The notes under the pieces: model-generated
Told to the model about the DNA's origin: nothing
The model's input: only the letters and a program-made list of their open reading frames with translations
Database searches by the model: none
Program-made: the position numbers and the translations under genes
Assembly: GCA_963555835.3 (NCBI GenBank)
Contig: CAUVWZ020000002.1
Span: 372,001 to 436,000 of the forward strand
Direction: 5' to 3'
DNA length: 64,000 bases
From: JAPUME01 sp027294185
GTDB taxonomy: Bacteria; Acidobacteriota; Terriglobia; UBA7540; JAPUME01
Part shown: one piece after another, positions 8,586-18,500 of the stretch
How positions within the stretch are numbered: position 1 is the stretch's first letter
How the letters are laid out: each line of letters begins with the position of its first letter

Positions 8586-9374
8586 ATGACAGAGGAAAGC
8601 AGAGAACCCGCCAATCCCGACCTGAAGAAGCTGCTTGAGCTTCAGAAGATGGACCTGGAAAGGGACACGCTGGAGGCTCAGGTGGCGAAGCTGCCTCGCG
8701 ATATCACTGCTCTCGACGAGCAACTCAGCGAAAATATCAGCCTCCACGAGCGCCATAAAAAACAATTGGCCGAGAACCAGAAAGAGCGCCGCCAGTTGGA
8801 AGGTGATATTCAACTGCTGCAGGAGAAGATCAGCAAGCACAAGAATCAACTCTACGAGCTCAAGAGCAACGTGCAGTACCGGGCCATGGTTCACGAAATC
8901 GAAATGGAGGAGGCCAAGATCAGCCAGGGAGAAGACAGGATTCTGGAAAAGATGGAAGAAGGCGAACAGTACGAAAAACTGATACGCGAAAGTGATGCCG
9001 CGCTGAATCAACAGAAGGTGCAGGTCGGGGAACAGAAAAAACGTCTGGAGGCCGATCTGGATTCGGCTCAAGGCCGGCTCCGGCAACTCCTCGAGCGACG
9101 AAGAGGACTGGCTGAGAGCGTCAGCCCGGAGCTTCTCTCGAGCTACCATCGGGTGCAAAAGTTGCGAGGAGGAACCGCCATGGCCGAGGCGCGCGATGGT
9201 TTCTGTGCGGGCTGTAATGTGCGCCTGCGGCCTCAGGCGTACAATGAAATTCGTACGAACCGGAATATCATCATTTGCGAAAGTTGCAATCGTATTCTCT
9301 TTTACGTCGAGCAAACCTCCTCCAAGAGCGCCAACAACGCTGCATCACAGGATCTGGCCGGGGCGGGAGCCTAG
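8586..9374 (+). CDS. Coiled-coil protein with C4 zinc ribbon (CT398/zf-RING_7 type)
   Basis: 262 aa; the ATG at 8586 is preceded by GGGGAGG. Residues about 10-190 form a nearly unbroken charged coiled coil (LLELQKMDLERDTLEAQ..., KQLAENQKERRQLEGDIQLLQEKISKHK). The C-terminus is a zinc ribbon, FCAGCNVRLRP...IIICESCNRILFYVE, with two CxxC knuckles. The family is widespread and is thought to bind nucleic acid or a chaperone/flagellar partner, without settled function. An RNase HI-type gene follows 34 bases later, which may point to a nucleic-acid role. Confidence 0.9.
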   Translation: MTEESREPANPDLKKLLELQKMDLERDTLEAQVAKLPRDITALDEQLSENISLHERHKKQLAENQKERRQLEGDIQLLQEKISKHKNQLYELKSNVQYRAMVHEIEMEEAKISQGEDRILEKMEEGEQYEKLIRESDAALNQQKVQVGEQKKRLEADLDSAQGRLRQLLERRRGLAESVSPELLSSYHRVQKLRGGTAMAEARDGFCAGCNVRLRPQAYNEIRTNRNIIICESCNRILFYVEQTSSKSANNAASQDLAGAGA

Positions 9375-9408
9375 GCCGCGCCCCTTAGAGTCTCTCCTAT
9401 CGTCTGCT

Positions 9409-9975
9409 ATGCCCTCAACTGAATCGGTACTCATTCACATCGACGGCGCCGCGCGCGGTAATCCCGGTCCGGCAGCCTGCGGCGTGATTGTAAAAAGCGT
9501 TCAAGGTAAGATTCTGGAGGAAGTGGCGCGTACCCTGGGACGTGCGACCAACAACCTGGCAGAGTACCAGGCCCTGCTGGCCGCTCTGGAATGTTCGCTC
9601 GAGCGCGGGTATCAGCGAGTGAAGATGTATTCCGATTCGCAATTGTTGACTCGTCAGATCAACGGCGAGTATAAGGTTCGGAACGCCGACCTGCTCCCTC
9701 TTTACCGCCGGGCACGGGAAATGATTGCCCGGCTCGATTCTTTTTCCATCACTCATGTGCCGCGTGAAAAAAACCGCGATGCCGACCGGCTGGCGAATCA
9801 GGCTCTGGACTCCGCTGCCGATTCCTCTTCCGCCCGGAAAAAGAAGAAACAGGAAGAGACGTTGCGCTTAACGGCTGTTTATCGGAACGGAGCGCTTCAT
9901 CCTGTGGATGCCATCTCGCTGGATGAGGGAGAAATCGTCGAACTTGAGCTGTTTCGGAAGAGAAGCAAACCCTGA
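9409..9975 (+). CDS. Ribonuclease HI-like protein with DUF104-like C-terminal tail
   Basis: 188 aa from ATG 9409; the longer upstream reading frame overlaps the zinc-ribbon gene in another phase and is not needed. RNase H core: HIDGAARGNPGPAACGVIV (first catalytic Asp), NNLAEYQALLAALE (Glu), MYSDSQLLTRQI (Asp) and VPREKNRDADRLAN (last Asp). This is the reverse-transcriptase-like RNase HI subgroup. After an Arg/Lys linker (SSARKKKKQEE) the last 35 residues read LRLTAVYRNGALHPVDAISLDEG..., closely matching the short DUF104/AF2212-antitoxin-like beta domain. It likely cleaves RNA in RNA-DNA hybrids. The tail is unusual for RNase HI. Confidence 0.88.
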   Translation: MPSTESVLIHIDGAARGNPGPAACGVIVKSVQGKILEEVARTLGRATNNLAEYQALLAALECSLERGYQRVKMYSDSQLLTRQINGEYKVRNADLLPLYRRAREMIARLDSFSITHVPREKNRDADRLANQALDSAADSSSARKKKKQEETLRLTAVYRNGALHPVDAISLDEGEIVELELFRKRSKP

Positions 9976-10190
9976 GCAACCTTCCCTTCAGCACCTCCCA
10001 AAGTCTTCCTGTTACGCGCATCCCTTCTTGCCTGTCGGTGTCATTCTCCGTTAAGCCACACGGGGTGCAAGAGGTATGCAATGGAGGGACAGGGATGCGT
10101 GCCGGAGAGTGCGATTTCTATCCAGCGGGTCGAAAGGGCAGGGGAAGGAAGGCGACAAAGCGTGCTTTTTCGCAGAATCCTGACCCGGAT

Positions 10191-10219
10191 TTGTGCAAAC
10201 CCTCATGTTGGTCTATAAT
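10191..10219 (+). promoter_or_regulatory. Sigma-70-type promoter candidate for korAB
   Basis: TTGTGC (10191-10196), 17 bases, then a perfect TATAAT (10214-10219), 53 bases upstream of the korA start. The -35 is only half consensus; the -10 and the spacing are ideal. The rest of the 297-base gap before korA shows no gene. Confidence 0.55.
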
Positions 10220-10272
10220 AAAGCCGATGTTAAGTTGGAGCATTGTGTAAATAGTTTGTAAAGGGGTTTTAG

Positions 10273-11997
10273 GTGGGGAAGCGTGACCTGGTGATTCGGA
10301 TTGCGGGGGAGTCGGGCGAAGGAGTCATTTCAACCGGGGAATTGATCACGCTGGCCGCCGCCCGGGCCGGCTTTTCTATTTTCACCTACCGCACTTATCC
10401 TGCTGAGATTAAAGGTGGCCACGCCGTTTTTCAGCTTCGTTTGAGTGACCGTCCCCTTTATTCCCAGGGTGACGACCTTGATATCCTTCTTGCTTTCAAC
10501 CAGGAAGGCTACGACCGGCATCACGAAGAGTTGCGCCGGGAAGGTATCCTGATTTATGACACCGGGACACTGAGCGAAGAAAACATACCCTTCAAGCAGT
10601 TGTTCGGCCTTCCTCTTTCCGATATCGCCAGGAACCAGATTCACATGCCGTTGAGCAAGAACGTGGTGGCCGTCGGGGCGCTCTCGGCGCTATTTTCGAT
10701 TCCCAGCGAGGTTCTGGAACCGCTGCTCCGGGCCAAGTTCGGGCGTAAGGGTGAGGCTGTCCTGCAGAAAAACCTGGAGGCGCTCGCCAGCGGTCGCACC
10801 TACGTCGAGCAGAATTTCAGCGGCATCGACGCGCTCAAGGTTCCCGCCAAGCCGCAGGGGGAAAAGCTGGTGCTTTCAGGAAACGAGGCGATTTCCCTGG
10901 GGGCCATTGTAGCCGGGTGCCGGCATTATTTCGGGTACCCGATCACGCCCGCAAGCGACATCATGGAATTCCTGGCCGAGGAGTTTCCGAAAATCGGCGG
11001 GACCGTCATGCAGGCGGAAGATGAAATCGCCGCCATAACCATGGCCATCGGCGCCTCCTACGCGGGCAAGAAAGTGATGACGGCGAGTTCCGGGCCGGGC
11101 ATTGCTCTGATGACGGAAGCCCTGGGGCTGGCCGCGATGGCGGAGCTCCCGCTGGTGGTGATTGACGTCCAGCGCGCCGGGCCCAGCACCGGATTGCCGA
11201 CGAAGCACGAGCAGTCAGACCTGAATCTGGCCGTCTACGGGAATCACGGAGAAGCTCCGAGAATCGTAATTTCACCCATGGACGTGACCGACTGTTTCTA
11301 CCGCACCATTGACGCATTTAACCTGGCCGAAAAGTACCAGGTGCCGGTGCTTCTGGTCTCCGACACTGCGCTTGCGACCCGCAGCGAGTGCATTGACAAA
11401 CCGGACCTTTCAAAAGTCAAGAGGTTTGACCGCCTGCGTGCAGAACCGCCCAACGGCAAGCCCTATAAGCGTTATGAGTTTTCTCCCTCCGGGGTCTCGC
11501 CCATGTCGTTTCCCGGCGACGAGGGCCTGACCTACACGGCTACAGGTCTTGAACACGACGAGGAGGCCCATCCCAACTACACTCCTGGGATGCATTCGGC
11601 GATGATGGACAAGCGGTTCCGGAAGGTGAAGTCGGCGATTCCCGACTTTCCCAAGGTTGATACTTATGGCGCAGAGGATTCCACGGTGGGGATTATCGGC
11701 TGGGGTTCCACGCTGGGCGCGATTCGGGAGGCGGTGGAAACGGCGGCGGAGAAAGGGATTAAGATTCTGTCGTTCTATCCCCGCGTGCTCCATCCGCTGG
11801 GCGATGGGTATCTGACGGATGATTTGAAGCGCGTCAAGAAGTTGATTGTGGCCGAGGTGAACGCCACCGGCCAATTCGCCAACCTCCTGGCCCCACACTA
11901 TAAAGGTGAAGTGGAGAGACTCAATATCTACGGCGGACAACCATTTACAGCGCGAATGATTCTGAACAAGATTGAGGAGGTCTGCCACAATGGCTGA
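10273..11997 (+). CDS. korA: 2-oxoacid:ferredoxin oxidoreductase alpha subunit (gamma-alpha fusion)
   Basis: 574 aa from GTG 10273 with AAGGGG seven bases upstream. The N-terminal 185 residues are the gamma domain (IRIAGESGEGVISTGELI, YRTYPAEIKGGHAVFQLR). After about residue 195 comes the pyrimidine-binding alpha domain: GNEAISLGAIVAGCRHYFGYPITPASDIMEFLA, QAEDEIAAITMAIGASYAGKKVMTASSGPGI, then DVQRAGPSTGLPTKHEQSDL. C-terminal GWGSTLGAIREAVE and VAEVNATGQFANLL close the domain. With KorB it oxidatively decarboxylates a 2-oxoacid (probably 2-oxoglutarate, possibly pyruvate) to the acyl-CoA and reduces ferredoxin. This two-subunit form is used by both aerobes and anaerobes. It overlaps korB by eight bases. 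Confidence 0.95.
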   Translation: MGKRDLVIRIAGESGEGVISTGELITLAAARAGFSIFTYRTYPAEIKGGHAVFQLRLSDRPLYSQGDDLDILLAFNQEGYDRHHEELRREGILIYDTGTLSEENIPFKQLFGLPLSDIARNQIHMPLSKNVVAVGALSALFSIPSEVLEPLLRAKFGRKGEAVLQKNLEALASGRTYVEQNFSGIDALKVPAKPQGEKLVLSGNEAISLGAIVAGCRHYFGYPITPASDIMEFLAEEFPKIGGTVMQAEDEIAAITMAIGASYAGKKVMTASSGPGIALMTEALGLAAMAELPLVVIDVQRAGPSTGLPTKHEQSDLNLAVYGNHGEAPRIVISPMDVTDCFYRTIDAFNLAEKYQVPVLLVSDTALATRSECIDKPDLSKVKRFDRLRAEPPNGKPYKRYEFSPSGVSPMSFPGDEGLTYTATGLEHDEEAHPNYTPGMHSAMMDKRFRKVKSAIPDFPKVDTYGAEDSTVGIIGWGSTLGAIREAVETAAEKGIKILSFYPRVLHPLGDGYLTDDLKRVKKLIVAEVNATGQFANLLAPHYKGEVERLNIYGGQPFTARMILNKIEEVCHNG

Positions 11998-12865
11998 GTT
12001 GACGGCGAAGGCCAATACTGCGCCCGCCGAAAAGATAAACTACAAGAGCGACGTCAAGGTGACCTGGTGCCCCGGCTGCGGGGACTTCGGAGTGTTGAGC
12101 GCGGTCTATAAAGCCTTCGAGATGAAAGGGTGGAATCCGAAGGACCTGGTCGTCGTTTCCGGCATCGGGTGTTCCAGCCGTATTCCTTACTTCATCAACA
12201 GCTATGGATTCCACGGGATCCACGGCAGAGCTCTTCCCATCAGCGTGGGGTTGAAGGTATCGAATCCCAAGCTGAAGGTGGTCGTGCTGGGAGGTGACGG
12301 GGACGGGTTCAGCATCGGGGCGGGCCACTTTCCTCATGCGGTGCGCCGCAACCCCAACCTTACCTACATCATCATGGACAACAGCATCTACGGGCTGACC
12401 AAGGGCCAGTCCTCACCCACTTCCGCTTTTGAGTTCGTCACCAAGGCCACCCCGTATGGAAACATCGAGGACCCAATCAATCCCATGGCCTTTGCCCTGG
12501 TCTACGGGGCGAGTTTCGTCGCCAAGGGTTTCTCGGGAAAGGCGAATGACCTGGCACAGTTGTTCGTACAGGCCTTCGATCATCCCGGGTTTTCTTTCGT
12601 GAACGTCCTGAGTCCCTGTCCGACGTTTAATAAGGTGGATACCTTCAGGTACTATGCCGAGCGGCTGGCAACGGTGCCCGAGGACCATGACACCTCGGAC
12701 CGTTTGAAAGCGCTGAAAATTGCTTATCAGACTGATAAGCACACCATGGGTGTTTACTACCGCGACTTTCGGCCGACGCTCGAAGACAGACTCGCAGGCG
12801 TGCGAGAGAAGGTCCACATGGATACGCAGGAAGAAATCGAGCATCTTCTGTCCCGATTTAGCTAG
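11990..12865 (+). CDS. korB: 2-oxoacid:ferredoxin oxidoreductase beta subunit
   Basis: 291 aa from ATG 11990, with AGGAGG ten bases upstream inside the end of korA. This is the thiamine-diphosphate-binding subunit: VTWCPGCGDFGVLSA, VVSGIGCSSRIPYF, then the ThDP motif GGDGDGFSIGAGHFPHAVRRN...MDNSIYGLTKGQSSPTS. The cysteines of CPGC, GIGCSS and LSPCPTFN are those that ligate the single [4Fe-4S] cluster in two-subunit enzymes. It transfers electrons to ferredoxin; the candidates here are the ferredoxin at 20.0 kb and the small [2Fe-2S] protein directly downstream. Confidence 0.95.
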   Translation: MAELTAKANTAPAEKINYKSDVKVTWCPGCGDFGVLSAVYKAFEMKGWNPKDLVVVSGIGCSSRIPYFINSYGFHGIHGRALPISVGLKVSNPKLKVVVLGGDGDGFSIGAGHFPHAVRRNPNLTYIIMDNSIYGLTKGQSSPTSAFEFVTKATPYGNIEDPINPMAFALVYGASFVAKGFSGKANDLAQLFVQAFDHPGFSFVNVLSPCPTFNKVDTFRYYAERLATVPEDHDTSDRLKALKIAYQTDKHTMGVYYRDFRPTLEDRLAGVREKVHMDTQEEIEHLLSRFS

Positions 12866-12947
12866 TCGGTCATTACACGCGGTGACCGCCGGAAAAAAAA
12901 TCGGGCTGCCGCCATCCCCAACCCACACCGCCCCACGGACCCCGCCT

Positions 12948-13262
12948 ATGGGCAGTTCTCTTTTTCGTCCCTTTGAAAACCTGGTAGAGATTCAGGTCCT
13001 GGGCAGGACTTTCCAGGTTCCGGAAAAGAATACGCTTCTGCGGGCGCTCCAGTTTCTGGACCCTGCAGGAGTCTCCTATGGCCGTTTTTGCTGGAACCAG
13101 GAATGCCAGTTCTGCCGAGTGAGCTATGTGATGAAGAGCCGGGAAGAGAAACCGCCCCGCGAAATCCTGGCCTGTAAGGTCTGGGCGGCCGATGGGATGA
13201 GGATTGTCAAACTCTCCGAGGAGTTGACCTGGGCCCTGAGGACATGCTTGAAAGAGCCTTAA
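12948..13262 (+). CDS. Small [2Fe-2S] ferredoxin-like protein
   Basis: 104 aa from ATG 12948; a longer frame reaches back into korB but only this part looks genuine. It begins LVEIQVLGRTFQVPEKNTLLRALQFLD, a beta-grasp opening as in plant-type ferredoxins, and then FCWNQECQFCRVS and ILACKVWAADGM. The cysteines are spaced C-x4-C-x2-C-x19-C, which is the plant-type pattern with a short final gap, but the usual GxC(S/R)AGxC loop is replaced by WNQE. It lies 82 bases after korB. I infer an electron carrier or docking subunit associated with KorAB. Confidence 0.75.
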   Translation: MGSSLFRPFENLVEIQVLGRTFQVPEKNTLLRALQFLDPAGVSYGRFCWNQECQFCRVSYVMKSREEKPPREILACKVWAADGMRIVKLSEELTWALRTCLKEP

Positions 13263-13714
13263 GCGCAGGCCGAATCCCGACCTCGTCACTTGCAGGCGGC
13301 CGGGTTTGGAGGGGGAATGCGGTCGACGGCCGGGGTTGGTAAATCTGACCTCCCATTTCCTCTAACAAGCGGTATTTCAGTTACTTACCAATTAATTGTG
13401 TCCCCGACCGTTTGCCCGCCGATATATACCGTTTAATGGAATAGCGTTTACCCATTTGCGGTCCACCCTCAATATGGCAGCGTGTGGAGCCGGTATTTCA
13501 GGGAGTCAGGTGCCAGTCCGGCGGGCACGGTAAACAGTGAGTCCTCCATTATTATTAAGTCGGATTGATTTCTTTTTGATTCTAAACAACTTGTTCGGAA
13601 GAGGGGAACCAAGGAGAAGGCGCGAAGCTCTAGTAGCGAATCGGGTCTTGTTCGCCCCAGAGAATAGGAATTCCGTCTAATATCACCTTCAGCCCAAATG
13701 AAGAGGAGAGTTCA
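13263..13714. other. 452-base intergenic region upstream of the COG3581-like gene
   Basis: No convincing open reading frame or tRNA. It is locally AT-richer than its surroundings and contains an 11-base direct repeat CGGTATTTCAG at 13370-13380 and 13491-13501, 121 bases apart. It probably holds the promoter of the following two-gene unit, but no well-spaced -35/-10 pair stands out. Confidence 0.45.
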
Positions 13715-15502
13715 ATGAGCACATCACCCACTACTCAGGTCCCGAATCCGGGTTTGGTACATATTGGCTCCGACAGTTCCCTTACGTCGGAAGAGATACT
13801 TCGCCAGAAGGTTGCCGAGGAAAGGCGACGACTGGAGCAGTTGGCCGGCGTCGAGGATAAGCCCGTGTTGCGCTTTCTCCGTCCCAAGGAGCATCTCTTT
13901 ACCAAGGACCAGCGCGAGCATACAACCCTCCTTTTCGGCGGACTCACCTGGAAGCACGAGAAGCTGATTCAGGGGGCTCTCCAAGCCCTGGGTTACAAGT
14001 GCGAACCGGTTATGATCCCCGACAAGAAAGCTTTTCAGTTGGGGAAGGAATACGGGAACAACGGCCAGTGTAATCCCACCTACTTCACGGTCGGAAACCT
14101 GGTGCAGCACCTGCAAAACCTGGAAGAGAAGGGATTGAGTAAGGACGAGATCAAGGAGAAGTATATTTTCCTGACCGCGGGCGCCTGCGGCCCCTGCCGG
14201 TTCGGCATGTATGAGGCGGAATACCGGCTGGCCCTGCGGAACTCAGGGTTTGACGGGTTCCGGGTCATGCTCTTCCAGCAGGAGGGTGGCTTGAATCAGG
14301 CGGAAGCGGAAGCCGGCCTCGAGATGAACCTCGATTTCTTCCTGGGCATTCTGAATGCTCTCAACATGGGCGACGTGATCAACGACGTGGCCTACCAGAT
14401 TCGCCCCTTTGAGGTGAACCCGGGAGAGACCCAACGGGTGCTTGATGAGTGCATGAATTTGATGTACGAGGTAATTCGAAACAAAGAGCCCTACCAGTTG
14501 GAAGGGAAGATGGAAGGCTTTTTCAGCCGGATCGGAAAGATCGATACCGCCACTTACCTGGGCAAGTTCATTAACCAACTCTACGGGAATGAGTTCACGG
14601 CAGGGCTGCGGGAAGTGCGGGACCGCTTTAACGGGATTCGCATAGACCGCACCCAAATCCGGCCCATCGTTAAGGTTACCGGCGAGTTCTGGGCGCAGAC
14701 GACCGAGGGTGACGGGAACTTCAACATGTTTGGCTTCCTCGAGAAAGAAGGCGCACAGGTGATCGTGGAGCCGATCGGTACCTGGATCCTCTACATGATT
14801 CACCAGGTGATTCAGAGGTTGAATGACGAGAAGGGCCTGGAAGAGGGCGCCGTCCTGCCGCCCGCCTGGAGACTGGACAAGCATCTCAAGATCAACCTGA
14901 GCCTTAAGAAAAAGGTGCTGAAGCTGAAGCTCGCCGAAGGCATCTTCAAGCGCGAATACAACCGCATTATCGATGGGCTGGGTGGACTCGCGCACCATCT
15001 TACCGATCAGTACGAGTTGCAGCGCCTCGGGCACCCCTATTACAACTCACGCGCCGGAGGCGGCGAAGGTCACCTGGAAGTGGCGAAGAACATCTACTAC
15101 TCGAACAAGGGTCTGTGTCACATGGTTCTTTCGCTCAAACCTTTCGGCTGCATGCCCTCGACGCAATCCGACGGGGCGCAGTCGGCCGTGGTTTCGAAAT
15201 ACAAAGACATGATCTTCCTGCCGATCGAGACTTCAGGCGAAGGCGACGTGAACGCCCACAGCCGCGTCCAGATGGCCCTGGGAGAAGCCAAGGCCAAGGC
15301 GAAGCTCGAATTCAAGGAGACTCTGAAATCGACGGGATCCACGCTCGAGGAAATCCGTGCCTTCATGGAAGACCATCCCGAGACGATGACGCCGCTTTAT
15401 AAGGTTCCTCATTACGAGGGGATCGTGGGCACTGCCGCTCATTTCGTAAAGCACATCGGCGAGCGCATCAAGAGTGAAAAGCCGGTTCTGGTGGCGGTCT
15501 AA
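13715..15502 (+). CDS. 2-hydroxyacyl-CoA dehydratase/activase-associated protein (COG3581 type)
   Basis: 595 aa. Recognised as the part that in many bacteria is the C-terminal section of very large 'CoA activase' proteins (COG3581). Landmarks: FLRPKEHLFTKDQREHTTLLFGGLTWKHEKLIQGAL, GYKCEPVMIPDKKAFQLGKEYGNNGQCNPTYFTVGNL, TAGACGPCRFGMYEAEYRLAL, then FMPSTQ-type SLKPFGCMPSTQSDGAQSAV near residue 475. These conserved cysteines (NNGQC, GACGPC, FGCMP) are likely Fe-S ligands, as in the distantly related 2-hydroxyacyl-CoA dehydratase subunits. The gene is followed 37 bases later by the ATPase partner, so the two are probably one unit. Biochemical substrate unknown. I infer an ATP-driven low-potential reductase or dehydratase component. 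Confidence 0.8.
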   Translation: MSTSPTTQVPNPGLVHIGSDSSLTSEEILRQKVAEERRRLEQLAGVEDKPVLRFLRPKEHLFTKDQREHTTLLFGGLTWKHEKLIQGALQALGYKCEPVMIPDKKAFQLGKEYGNNGQCNPTYFTVGNLVQHLQNLEEKGLSKDEIKEKYIFLTAGACGPCRFGMYEAEYRLALRNSGFDGFRVMLFQQEGGLNQAEAEAGLEMNLDFFLGILNALNMGDVINDVAYQIRPFEVNPGETQRVLDECMNLMYEVIRNKEPYQLEGKMEGFFSRIGKIDTATYLGKFINQLYGNEFTAGLREVRDRFNGIRIDRTQIRPIVKVTGEFWAQTTEGDGNFNMFGFLEKEGAQVIVEPIGTWILYMIHQVIQRLNDEKGLEEGAVLPPAWRLDKHLKINLSLKKKVLKLKLAEGIFKREYNRIIDGLGGLAHHLTDQYELQRLGHPYYNSRAGGGEGHLEVAKNIYYSNKGLCHMVLSLKPFGCMPSTQSDGAQSAVVSKYKDMIFLPIETSGEGDVNAHSRVQMALGEAKAKAKLEFKETLKSTGSTLEEIRAFMEDHPETMTPLYKVPHYEGIVGTAAHFVKHIGERIKSEKPVLVAV

Positions 15503-15539
15503 AGAATAGCCAAGCGAAGGGAATCCTCAGGGGGAATCA

Positions 15540-18500
15540 ATGGCTGAGAAACATTCGGGACACGTGATGATTGGTTTGGATGTCGGCTCGACCACCGTGA
15601 AAGCGGTGGTGATCGATCCGTCGAACGATAAGATTCTCTGGTCCGACTATCAGCGGCACGATACCAAGCAGCCTGAGAAGTGCTTGGAATTTCTGAACCG
15701 CATCGATGCCGAAATGGGGGTTCCGCGCGAGAAAATCCGTATGTTCGTAACCGGCTCCGGAGGCGGGGGAATCGCGGACATGATCGGGGGGAAGTTCGTC
15801 CAGGAAGTGAATGCCGTCGCTCTGGCGGTGGAAAAACTCTACCCCACCTGCGGCTCAGTGGTCGAGTTGGGCGGGCAGGACGCGAAAATCATCATCTTCA
15901 AGGAAGACCCCGAGACAGGACGCAAGAAGAAGATTCCCTCGATGAACGACAAGTGCGCCGGAGGCACCGGAGCCGTCATCGACAAGATCAACAGCAAGCT
16001 GAAAATTCCCGCCGAAGAGCTCTGCAACATGGGTTACTTCGATATAAAGCTGCATCCGGTGGCCGGCAAGTGCGGTGTGTTTGCCGAGACCGACATCAAC
16101 GGCCTGCAGAAGAGCGGCGTGCCGGCGGATGAGCTGATGGCCTCGCTTTTCGAAGCCATCATCCAACAGAACCTCTCCGTGCTCACCCGTGGGAATACGC
16201 TGCGGCCCGATGTGCTGTTGCTCGGCGGCCCGAATACCTACATCAAGGGTATGCGCGACTGCTGGAAGGCCAACATTCCCAAGGTCTGGGCAGAGCGCAA
16301 GTTCCCGCTGCCCGAAGGCGTGGACCCGCAAGACCTTATCGTGGTGCCGGAAAACGCCCAGTACTTTGCGGCCATCGGGTCGGTGGAGTTCGGCAAAGAC
16401 GAAGAGGATTCCGTCGGCGCTTACCAGGGCAGCGACAAGCTGGATTGGTATATTAATGTTGGGCGCCTGGAAGAGAAGCAGAAGAAGGGCGGGAGCGGTC
16501 TCAGCAAGGACCAGAAGGATTTGGTGGATTTCAAGAAACGCTTCACGATGGAAAAATTCATCCCCGCCACCTTCTCCCCCGGTGAGGTCGTGGAAGCCTT
16601 TATGGGCATCGATGGCGGTTCCACATCCACCAAGGCTGTGCTCTTCGACAAAGACAAGAAGCTCCTCATCAAGTGTTACCAGCTTTCCAAAGGCAACCCG
16701 ATCGAAGACACCAAGGACATGTTTGAAAACCTGACCAAGCAGGTGGAAAGTCATGGGGCCAAGCTCAAGCTCCTTGGAATCGGAACGACGGGTTATGCCA
16801 AGGACCTCCTGAAGGACGTGCTGGCCGCTGATGTGGCCATTGTCGAGACGGTGGCCCATACGGAGTCCGCGCTCCATTTCTACCCCGAAACCGACGTCAT
16901 CTGTGACGTGGGCGGACAGGATATCAAGATCATCATCCTGCAGGATGGTCGGGTCAAAGACTTCAAGCTGAACACCCAGTGCTCGGCCGGCAACGGCTAC
17001 TTCCTGCAGTCGACCGCCGCGAATTTCGGCGTGGAGGTGGAAGAGTACGCTGACCAGGCCTTCGCCGCTCAATCCATGCCGATGTTCGGTTACGGTTGCG
17101 CCGTGTTCATGCAGTCCGATATCGTGGACTTCCAGCGGCAGGGGTGGAAACCGAATGAGATTATGGCGGGGCTGGCCTCCGTGCTGCCAAAAAACATCTG
17201 GCTCTACGTTTCGCAGATTGCGAATATTGCGGCGTTGGGAAAGAATTTCGTTCTTCAGGGCGGGACGCAGTATAACCTGGCTGCCGTGAAGTCGCAGGTG
17301 GACTTTATTGAATCACGCTTCAAAGACAAGGGCATGATGCCCAACGTCATCGTGCACAAGCATTGCGGAGAGTCGGGCGCGATCGGCGCGGCCATCGAGG
17401 CCCACCGGCTCTGGACCCGGGGGCGCAAAACGACCTTTATCGGCCTGGAGGCCGTGCAGAACATTTCCTACGTGACCCACCGCAACGAGGATACCCGCTG
17501 CTACTTCTGCAAGAACAAATGCCTGAGGACCTTTATCGACGTGAAGGTTTCCTCAGACGGGGAAGTGGAGAATTTGGGTTCGAAGACCTCGAAGATTCCC
17601 ATTGCTCCCGGCGTCAAGCGGTTGATCGTTGGTAACAGTTGCGAAAAAGGCCTGGTGGAAGACGTCAACGCCATGCGGGAAATCAAGAAGGGTCTGGATT
17701 CGATGAAAGGTTCGAATCCCAATATGGCGGAAGTCGCTGCGCGCTGGGCTTTCAGATCCTACAACCCGCCGCAGGTGGCAGACCCGCTGCCGAAGGTGGT
17801 CATTACGTCGAAGCAGAAAGCTCGGGTGCGGATGATGAAGAATCGCTCCGAGATCCGCATCGGCATCCCGCGCGCGCTGAACCAGTATTCGATGAACCCC
17901 CTGTTTAGCGCTTATTTCGAGTCCTTGGGCGTGAAGACCGAGAATATCGTCTATTCGGATTACACTTCCGAGGAACTCTACAAGACGGGAGCAAAACGGG
18001 GTGCGATCGACCCTTGCTTCCCTTCGAAGATCGGTATTCCGCATGTGCATAACCTGCTCTATGTAAAGCACAAGAAGAAGCCGCTCGATTACATCTTCTT
18101 CCCGATGATTGACGATCTTCCCTCGGATCTCGTGAATGTGCAGGCCCACCGTTCCTGCCCCACCGTGGCCGCCACACCCGAGGCCGTGAAGGCGGCCTTC
18201 ATCAAGGAAGGGGATCTGTTTGCCGATATGGGGTTGAAGTATATGGATCCCCTGGTGAATCCTGGTAAGCCCGATCTGTTCGAGCGGCAGATGTACCTTG
18301 AGTTTGTAGACATCCTGGGGCTTTCGGCTGGAGAGAGTCAGCGAGCCACCCGGGAGGCGTACAAGGCGCTGGATCATTTCGAGAACGGAATCCTTCGCAA
18401 GCAAGGCAGGGAAATTCTGGAGAAGCTTGAGGCAGAAAACGGAATTGGAATTGTCGTTCTGGGCCGTCCGTACCATAACGACCCGGGAGTCAATCACGAA

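Noticed and set aside
13263..13714. Hidden small RNA or gene in the 452-base gap
   Set aside because: Only an 11-base direct repeat is visible; no hairpin-plus-T-run, tRNA-like fold or ribosome-site-linked frame could be supported.
15855..17072. 405-codon minus-strand frame opposite the activase gene
   Set aside because: Shadow frame; the plus strand carries clear ATPase motifs.
17709..17720. GGTTCGAATCCC, resembling a tRNA T-loop
   Set aside because: It lies in the coding sequence of the activase gene, and no acceptor or anticodon stems can be built around it.
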